NCBI GenBank assembly: GCA_046328715.1
Contig: JAXLWB010000017.1
Span: forward strand, 1 to 64,000
From: JAXLWB01 sp046328715
Lineage (GTDB): Bacteria > Chloroflexota > Anaerolineae > Caldilineales > Caldilineaceae
Length of the DNA: 64,000 bases
Direction of reading: 5' to 3'
Under the pieces are notes generated by a model. It saw only the letters and a list, made by a program, of their open reading frames with translations. It had not been told where the DNA came from and ran no database searches. Shown piece by piece: positions 58,489 through 64,000 of the stretch (the first letter of the stretch is position 1; every line of letters starts with the position of its first letter). Both the position numbers and the translations under genes were made by a program.

Positions 58489-61326
58489 ATGAGAAATACG
58501 CTCCGAGGGCCATCCTATTTATGGATGCGTAGGATTTTACGTCACTTGTTTGGTCTGCTTCTCACGCTGCTGATCACGGCCAGCTTTGCTGCTGCCAGAC
58601 CTGCCGAGACCGTGTTGGCCCAAGTGCCCTCTGGTTTTATTGATGAGTTGCTCACAACGGTTTCTGGCCCAACTTCCATGGCCTTTACCCCTGATGGCCG
58701 ATTGCTAATTACACAGCAAAACGGACAACTTCGCGTCTTTCAGAATGGTGCCCTGCTGCCAAACCCTGCTGTCGACCTGCTCGACCCTAACCACGATGGC
58801 AACTATGCAGATAGTCTGATCTGTAATGATACCGAGCGGGGTGTTTTGGGTGTTGCCATTGATTCTGGGTTTGCCACGAATCATTACGTGTATCTCTACT
58901 ATACCTACGACAAATCGCACATCAATGTTGACGGTGTCTGCCCACGTCGCGCTTCGAATCCAGAAAATCCAACCAATCAGGTTGGGCGCTTTGTCCTTTC
59001 TGATGATAACCAGATCGACCTGGCGAGCCGAACTGTATTGTTGAGCAATATTGAAAGTAATAGCGGTAACCACAATGGTGGCGACCTGCATTTTGGAGCC
59101 GATGGCTATCTCTATATCAGCGTTGGCGATGGGGGAATTCCACCTCAGCCCAGTGCTATTCCAGCTCTTAACGCTCAATTGACCACACATCTGAACGGCA
59201 AAATTCTGCGCATCGCCACAGACGGTTCGTTTCCAGCCACCAATCCCTATGCCTCAGCGAGTGACGTTCGCCATTGTGGCGATCCAGCAGGAATGCCCAG
59301 TGGCAGTGGTCCTTGTGGTGAGGTCTTTGCTAAAGGGTTGCGCAATCCCTTCCGATTTACATTCCAACCAGGGACGAACAATTTCTATATCAACGATGTC
59401 GGTCAAAATCAATGGGAAGAGATCAACCAAGGTGCGTCAGGGGCCGACTATGGCTGGCGCTTACGCGAAGGACCATGCCCTTACCCACCGCTGGGAGGCT
59501 CTGGTTGCGGTACCGATCCCGATCCGAACGACACAGCGCCTCTGTATACCTACAATCACTCTTCGGGCTGTTCAGCCGTGACCGGTGCAGCTTTCGTACC
59601 AAGTGGCGTTTGGCCTGCGCCTTATGCCGGCGCCTATCTCTACGCTGACTACGTCTGTGGTAAAATCTATCAGTTGACGCAAGTGGATCCCTATACCACC
59701 GGCGAAGGAGGTGCCTATCAATTCCACTATGTGGGCGCAGACACCTTCACAACACCGAATAACCTAGCCCCGGTGGATATGCTCTTTGGCCCCTATGAAT
59801 CGACCCAGGCGCTCTACTATGCTGCCTGTCCCAAGAACAACGACTGTGCCACCGGCGGCCAGATCCGGCGCATTCGCTATACAGGCAATGCCAACCGTGC
59901 CCCCACAGCGCGCATCCAAGCCAATCCTACCACAGGGCCAGCTCCTTTAACCGTCGATTTTGATGCTTCGGCCAGCAGCGATCCGGATGGCGATACGCTG
60001 ACCTACAGTTGGGATTTTGGCGATGGTGCAACATCTGCAAATAACAGCAGTTCAACCATTCAACATACCTACTCAGATACTGGCAGCTACCAGGCCAGTG
60101 TAACCGTCAAGGATAGCAATAATGCCGTCTCGGATCCCGCACCTATCATGATTGAAGTAGGCAATACGCCGCCTGTACCTTCGATTCTAGCTCCCACAAC
60201 CGATCATCGCTTCTTTGTGGGGGAACATCTCACGCTGGTAGGTGCAGCCACCGATCAAGAAGACGGGAACCTGGCAGATGCCAAACTCACTTGGCAGATC
60301 ATTCAGCATCATGTAGATGCACTCAATATTGCCAATAGCCATACACATCCCTGGTTGCCAGCAACCACTGGAAACAACATTCAGATCATTACGCCGGATA
60401 TGGAAGATAGCTACGCCTATAATAGCTATCTGGAACTGATCCTGAAAGCCACAGACTCGTTTGGTGCCTCAACCGTAATTACCCAGGCATTGCTTCCTAA
60501 ACATGTAGATTTGCTCTTTAATACTGAACCAGGCAGTTTTGTGTTACAAATCGGCCTGATTTCAACCTTCACACCACGCACGATTACTACCTGGGCCAAC
60601 TCACACATTGTGATTGGGGTCCAAAGTCCTCAAACCTGGCAAAACAAGAGTTATAAGTTCGTCTCCTGGTCGGATGGTGGGCTGCAACAACATGCGATTT
60701 TCGCTCCACATGAAGATGGTGCCTATCTAGTGACGTTTGCTGAAGATGCCACGCCAACGCCTACGTTGACGGCCACTTCTACCCCAACGACAATACCTTC
60801 CGAGACACCAATCGCTGAAACACCTGCCACAGCGACGAGCACACCCGCCACCCCGATTGTTACTACGCCAACGCCTACCGCGACGGCGTCACCATCTCCC
60901 ACCGCGACCGGCACAGCAACACCGACTGCGACACCGCCGACCGAAGAAACTTCAGTTCCTCCATTGCTGACAATCACTGGCGAAACAGTCGGTGCGGCAG
61001 GCAGCGAGTTTACATTCCACGGCAGCCATTACCCAGCCCACAGCAGCGAGGTGGTGACACTCGCCTTAGTCAATCAAGTCGCTGCGGGAGTTCGTGACGT
61101 GCAGACCCTTGGCTCCATTCAAAGTGATGGGCAAGGTGAGTTGTCCTTCACACTTGTCACCAATGTAAACACAGCAGAGGGTCTTTACCGCGTTCAGGTG
61201 GGTGAGGGCAGTGCTACCAGTGCAGACTTCACGATTGATAACAGCCAGCCTGTACGCCGACCAGCACGAGTGGGAGTGGTGTTAAACACAGTCTATCAAT
61301 ACTACTTTCCCTTTGTTGAGCAATAG
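58489..61326 (+). CDS. secreted PQQ-dependent sugar dehydrogenase with PKD domain
   Basis: A 945-aa extracellular oxidoreductase. ATG 58489 is fixed by AGGAGAG nine bases upstream; a signal peptide follows (FGLLLTLLITASFAAA). Residues ~50-470 form a soluble glucose/aldose-dehydrogenase-type beta-propeller: GPTSMAFTPDGRLLITQQ, GVLGVAIDSGF, NHNGGDLHFGADGYLYIS, GEVFAKGLRNPFRF and DVGQNQWEEIN, as in the PQQ-binding GSDH family. A PKD domain (~475-565, YSWDFGDG), a beta-rich region, a Thr/Pro-rich linker (~755-825) and an IPT-like domain follow. It ends in YYFPFVEQ, like the S8 protease's FLPLV. It should oxidise aldoses outside the cell; whether PQQ is made by this organism is not shown in the window. 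Confidence 0.87.
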   Translation: MRNTLRGPSYLWMRRILRHLFGLLLTLLITASFAAARPAETVLAQVPSGFIDELLTTVSGPTSMAFTPDGRLLITQQNGQLRVFQNGALLPNPAVDLLDPNHDGNYADSLICNDTERGVLGVAIDSGFATNHYVYLYYTYDKSHINVDGVCPRRASNPENPTNQVGRFVLSDDNQIDLASRTVLLSNIESNSGNHNGGDLHFGADGYLYISVGDGGIPPQPSAIPALNAQLTTHLNGKILRIATDGSFPATNPYASASDVRHCGDPAGMPSGSGPCGEVFAKGLRNPFRFTFQPGTNNFYINDVGQNQWEEINQGASGADYGWRLREGPCPYPPLGGSGCGTDPDPNDTAPLYTYNHSSGCSAVTGAAFVPSGVWPAPYAGAYLYADYVCGKIYQLTQVDPYTTGEGGAYQFHYVGADTFTTPNNLAPVDMLFGPYESTQALYYAACPKNNDCATGGQIRRIRYTGNANRAPTARIQANPTTGPAPLTVDFDASASSDPDGDTLTYSWDFGDGATSANNSSSTIQHTYSDTGSYQASVTVKDSNNAVSDPAPIMIEVGNTPPVPSILAPTTDHRFFVGEHLTLVGAATDQEDGNLADAKLTWQIIQHHVDALNIANSHTHPWLPATTGNNIQIITPDMEDSYAYNSYLELILKATDSFGASTVITQALLPKHVDLLFNTEPGSFVLQIGLISTFTPRTITTWANSHIVIGVQSPQTWQNKSYKFVSWSDGGLQQHAIFAPHEDGAYLVTFAEDATPTPTLTATSTPTTIPSETPIAETPATATSTPATPIVTTPTPTATASPSPTATGTATPTATPPTEETSVPPLLTITGETVGAAGSEFTFHGSHYPAHSSEVVTLALVNQVAAGVRDVQTLGSIQSDGQGELSFTLVTNVNTAEGLYRVQVGEGSATSADFTIDNSQPVRRPARVGVVLNTVYQYYFPFVEQ

Positions 61327-61779
61327 AAACTGAGCCTAGCGCTTTTAAACAACCAATCGCATCGCTTGTTCCTGATAAATAGACTTGTCATTCCCGTAGA
61401 TTCTCTACGGGAATGACAGAATGGCCCACGAGGCTTTTACTCAATTTTCGGTCGTCCAAGTCTGTCACGCGCAAGAATGAGCTATTACCTCGATTTTTGC
61501 TTTCTCCGCAACTCATATCTCATCTATATGAGTCTTCTTTTCATTAGCTACTTAACAAAATTTTCGTAAGCCAATCCCTAAAACTGTAATACTGGCAAAC
61601 CAAAAACTTACATATTTCTTTATAATCTTACGAATTTCAAACACTTAAGCATGTTTAGAATCTTATAAATGTCTCTGTTGTTAATGCTGATTATTTGGAA
61701 TAATGGTAGATAAATAATGAATCTACCTGTTCGTCTTTCAATTCTGAAAGCTACAGCGTTGGAGCAGGGAATTTGGAAA
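61327..61779. other. 453-bp intergenic region
   Basis: It contains the strong palindrome at 61386-61418. Otherwise AT-rich with no ORF or RNA gene recognised; the promoter of the amine-oxidase pair is presumably in the AT-rich 61560-61720 stretch. Confidence 0.6.
61386..61418. terminator. 15-bp perfect palindrome TGTCATTCCCG...CGGGAATGACA
   Basis: TGTCATTCCCGTAGA pairs perfectly with TCTACGGGAATGACA around a three-base loop. The TCATTCCCG/CGGGAATGA ends are the same as those of small mobile palindromic repeats seen in many bacterial genomes. Here it lies after the PQQ dehydrogenase and could serve as a terminator. Confidence 0.7.
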
Positions 61780-62496
61780 ATGAAAGCAAAATTTGTACTA
61801 CGAAAGCGAGCCCTGATTGTTCTACTCATTCTGATTTTGGGCAGCGTGAGTGTTTCAATGGCAGCACCTAGCTTTGACAACAGCCTTTCACCTGGAGTCG
61901 GCTACGATCCATTAAATGCGGCAGAACAACAGCGTGCACTCAATATGGCGTTAGGCAATGCCGGCGGTGTCAGCGGCGGCATCAATGGATCGGGTGTACG
62001 AAGTGAGATCTTGCTGGTCGAACGTCATCAAGAGTCCAAGGATATCTATCGGCAGGGGGTATGGCCGCGGCGAGCCGATGTTTACGTCTACAACTATGAT
62101 GCGAACACCTTGGAACATCGCGTTGTAAATCTTGCCAGCAACACCATCGATGTTACCGAAGTCTTTTCAGGTGTCCAACTTCCCCCGACTGCGAACGAAA
62201 TTCAGACCTCGATTGATCTTGCCTTTAATGCTCCCCAATTCCATAGCGATTTAGCGGCCTGGTACAAAAAATTAAAGGGAGAAGAACTCGTTTCCTTTGA
62301 TCAACTGGCATCCAAGGCCTTTATTTTTCATGCTAGCGCCATGGGCACTGCAAATGTTGGCAACGCAAAAGTTTGTGGCATTGAACGTTGTGTCCAATTG
62401 ATGGTTTATACCAAGGACATGATTGCATTCGAACAATCGCCTATTGTCAATTTGTCATCGCAACAGCTCGCTACAGTGTTGCAGCCTGGACAGTAA
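61780..62496 (+). CDS. secreted protein resembling the N-terminal (cystatin-like) domains of copper amine oxidase
   Basis: A 238-aa exported protein. ATG 61780 is preferred to 61717 because a signal peptide starts at once (KAKFVLRKRALIVLLILILG) and AGGGA lies nine bases upstream. The mature part contains WPRRADVYVYNYDANTLEHR, VVNLASNTIDVTEVFSGVQLPPT and LAFNAPQFHSDLAAWYKKL. These follow the pattern of the D2/D3 cystatin-fold domains of copper amine oxidases (RRAxVxxYDxxTN...VDLxxxxVxxxxxxxGVQPP). It stops before any catalytic domain. The catalytic domain is encoded 150 bp downstream as a separate exported protein, so the two are likely subunits of one enzyme (inference). Confidence 0.6.
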   Translation: MKAKFVLRKRALIVLLILILGSVSVSMAAPSFDNSLSPGVGYDPLNAAEQQRALNMALGNAGGVSGGINGSGVRSEILLVERHQESKDIYRQGVWPRRADVYVYNYDANTLEHRVVNLASNTIDVTEVFSGVQLPPTANEIQTSIDLAFNAPQFHSDLAAWYKKLKGEELVSFDQLASKAFIFHASAMGTANVGNAKVCGIERCVQLMVYTKDMIAFEQSPIVNLSSQQLATVLQPGQ

Positions 62497-62646
62497 AAGC
62501 AAACCAAATCAGGACCTACGCTTTGTCGGTTCAACGAGTCAACCCTTCGCAGGGCATACTTGACCCATTTATGAGTGACAGGCGTATGTCCGCAGTATAG
62601 AACGTGGCAATTTTGCCGGATAGAACGCTTTGAAGGACCTTGAAGT

Positions 62647-64000
62647 ATGTTCAATACCCATGTCGATGGCTTAAATCAATCTCAACGAAGATTTCTTCGC
62701 TATTTTTTGCTCGTGTTGCTGGTACTGACAGGAATCGCAGTTGCATTTGTTGGCTATCAGCAACTCATGGCGCAGGCAGGCGCAAACTGTAGCGGTCAGT
62801 ATTTTATCGACCAGGTGCTCCCTACAGGTGCACGCTGGCAAATGTGCTGGGAAGCGCGCCAATTGGAGGGAGTCGTTCTCTACGATGTCTACTACACGCC
62901 AGTCGGCAATGCTACACGTAAGGTATTAGCCCAGGCAAATCTGGCACAAATTCACGTTCCCTATGATGACAATGGTGCCCGCTACCATGATTCAACCGAC
63001 AGCGGCTTAGGCGGCTCTTATTTGACCGACCTCACCGGCTTTGATTGTCCTGGCGGTACATTGCTACAAGACGTGGGTCGCAGTATTCTCTGTCTACAAG
63101 TGCAAAGCCGAGGCTATGCCTACAAATACACCACCTCTGGCGTAAACCAGGGTCTGCAGGGCTACCAAATGCGGCTATTTAGCATTTCTCATGTAGGTGA
63201 GTACAACTATATTGCACAATGGGACTTCTCCGACGACGGTGCGATCAAGCCCCAGGTGGGTGCCACAGGCAAACTACAACGGTTAGGTGCCTATGTCGAC
63301 GATCTGCATGGTTGGCCGCTGCGCACTGAGGCAGGCCAAGTTGTTCGTGGCGTATCCCACACCCATAACTACTACTGGCGGCTCGACTTTGACCTTGGCG
63401 ACAAAACCAACGACCTAGTTGAAGAGATCAACTTCATGCCTGCCAACCTCAACCAAGAGCGCACCATCAGTGTGACTCAATTTCTCACCGAAGCAGCCCG
63501 CTCGCGCAATCCCGACTTGATGCGTTCCTGGCGCATCCGTGACAAAGCCATCACCAACAGTGACGGCCACTATATCTCCTACGACATTGTTCCATCCGGT
63601 GGCGCCACTCACTACCAGGGGCCAGATTACGAGCCGTTCACTTTTAATGATTTCTATGTGACCGTCTACAACCCATGCGAGAAGTTTGTCTCGCACAACC
63701 CGCTTCCCTGTATGGCCAACGTATCTGATTTTGTCAACGGGGAAAATACGGATGGAAGCGATTTGGTTGTTTGGTACGGCATCAATTTCCATCACCTGGT
63801 GCGCGACGAAGACGAAAACTTTATGCCGGCCCACTGGGACAACTTTACACTCTCGCCACGTGATTGGACAGCGACCAACCCGCTCGACGCACTAAGCACA
63901 CCGATTACGGGTACGACAACACCCATCGTCACACCGACTGCAACCAATACGGTCGTTCCTACAGCAACAGCGACGCGCACATTGACACCGACAAGCACAG
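62647..64000 (+). CDS. copper amine oxidase catalytic-domain protein (3' end outside window)
   Basis: Open from ATG 62647 (AAGGA nine bases upstream) to the window end, at least 451 aa. One N-terminal transmembrane/signal segment (FLLVLLVLTGIAVAFVG) precedes a copper-amine-oxidase catalytic fold. The catalytic-base region is YHDSTDSGLG (Asp115), the cofactor-tyrosine region is HVGEYNYIAQWDF (Tyr186), the copper HxH is in SHTHNYYWRLDF (His238/240), and the third copper ligand is in FHHLVRDEDENFMPAHW (His383). The spacings agree with known enzymes. The tyrosine motif reads E-Y-N-Y where the family has N-Y-[D/E]-Y. After ~410 a Thr/Pro-rich tail begins, as in the other secreted proteins here. 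The family oxidises primary amines to aldehydes with H2O2. The ORF is not closed inside the window. Confidence 0.75.
   Translation, partial: MFNTHVDGLNQSQRRFLRYFLLVLLVLTGIAVAFVGYQQLMAQAGANCSGQYFIDQVLPTGARWQMCWEARQLEGVVLYDVYYTPVGNATRKVLAQANLAQIHVPYDDNGARYHDSTDSGLGGSYLTDLTGFDCPGGTLLQDVGRSILCLQVQSRGYAYKYTTSGVNQGLQGYQMRLFSISHVGEYNYIAQWDFSDDGAIKPQVGATGKLQRLGAYVDDLHGWPLRTEAGQVVRGVSHTHNYYWRLDFDLGDKTNDLVEEINFMPANLNQERTISVTQFLTEAARSRNPDLMRSWRIRDKAITNSDGHYISYDIVPSGGATHYQGPDYEPFTFNDFYVTVYNPCEKFVSHNPLPCMANVSDFVNGENTDGSDLVVWYGINFHHLVRDEDENFMPAHWDNFTLSPRDWTATNPLDALSTPITGTTTPIVTPTATNTVVPTATATRTLTPTST

Overview
The window reads as bacterial chromosome of roughly even base composition, most likely from a member of the Chloroflexota (Anaerolineae/Caldilineae-like). 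This placement is inference. It rests on long secreted proteins with Thr/Pro linkers and a short C-terminal [F/Y]-[L/F]-P-[L/F]-V motif, an S8 protease with SWSSV repeats, a thioredoxin/NHL fusion, and the mix of housekeeping genes. Two perfect 16-bp parS sites flank the methyltransferase/sigma-factor pair, so the segment is probably in the origin-proximal part of the chromosome.

Layout: 1-5.2 kb (+): 3' part of an error-prone type DNA polymerase III alpha subunit, a secreted subtilase and a membrane HD-GYP phosphodiesterase. 5.3-11.8 kb (-): mutS and a hybrid histidine kinase whose sensor is a LacI-type sugar-binding domain. 12.0-13.7 kb (-): a two-gene operon of a 51-aa Uma2-like remnant and a thioredoxin/NHL protein whose redox motif is interrupted by an in-frame TGA, best read as selenocysteine (UxxC) with a SECIS-like hairpin just downstream. 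13.9-30.8 kb (-): a polysaccharide/glycoconjugate locus (two cytoplasmic glycosyltransferases, flippase, pyruvyltransferase-like protein, large membrane protein, lectin-like protein, PIG-V-like mannosyltransferase). A complete partner-switching module sits inside it: three STAS proteins, an RsbW-like kinase, an RsbU-like phosphatase, a receiver protein, a fragment of a heme-NO/O2-binding domain and a hybrid histidine kinase. 31-38.2 kb (-): arginine biosynthesis (argC, argB, argD, short argA-type GNAT, carA) with a homoserine dehydrogenase and a second GNAT. 38.9-47.8 kb: methyltransferase with zinc ribbon, rpoD/sigA, fbp, a lytic transglycosylase lipoprotein, gatB and a type II pantothenate kinase. 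47.9-57.9 kb: a Met-rich secreted protein, a GNAT-like protein, a SpoIIIAA/R3H ATPase, tmk, gap-pgk, a small orphan protein and an AEC transporter. 58.5-64 kb (+): a secreted PQQ sugar dehydrogenase with PKD domain, then a pair of genes that together look like one copper amine oxidase split into a cystatin-like N-domain protein and a membrane-anchored catalytic protein; the latter runs off the window.

The strongest novel signals are the candidate selenoprotein, the split copper amine oxidase with a variant cofactor motif, the H-NOX C-terminal fragment in a partner-switching module, and families of 7-bp-phased tandem repeats. These repeats sit in intergenic regions and also appear in frame inside hom and carA. 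No rRNA, tRNA, CRISPR array or intact insertion sequence was seen.
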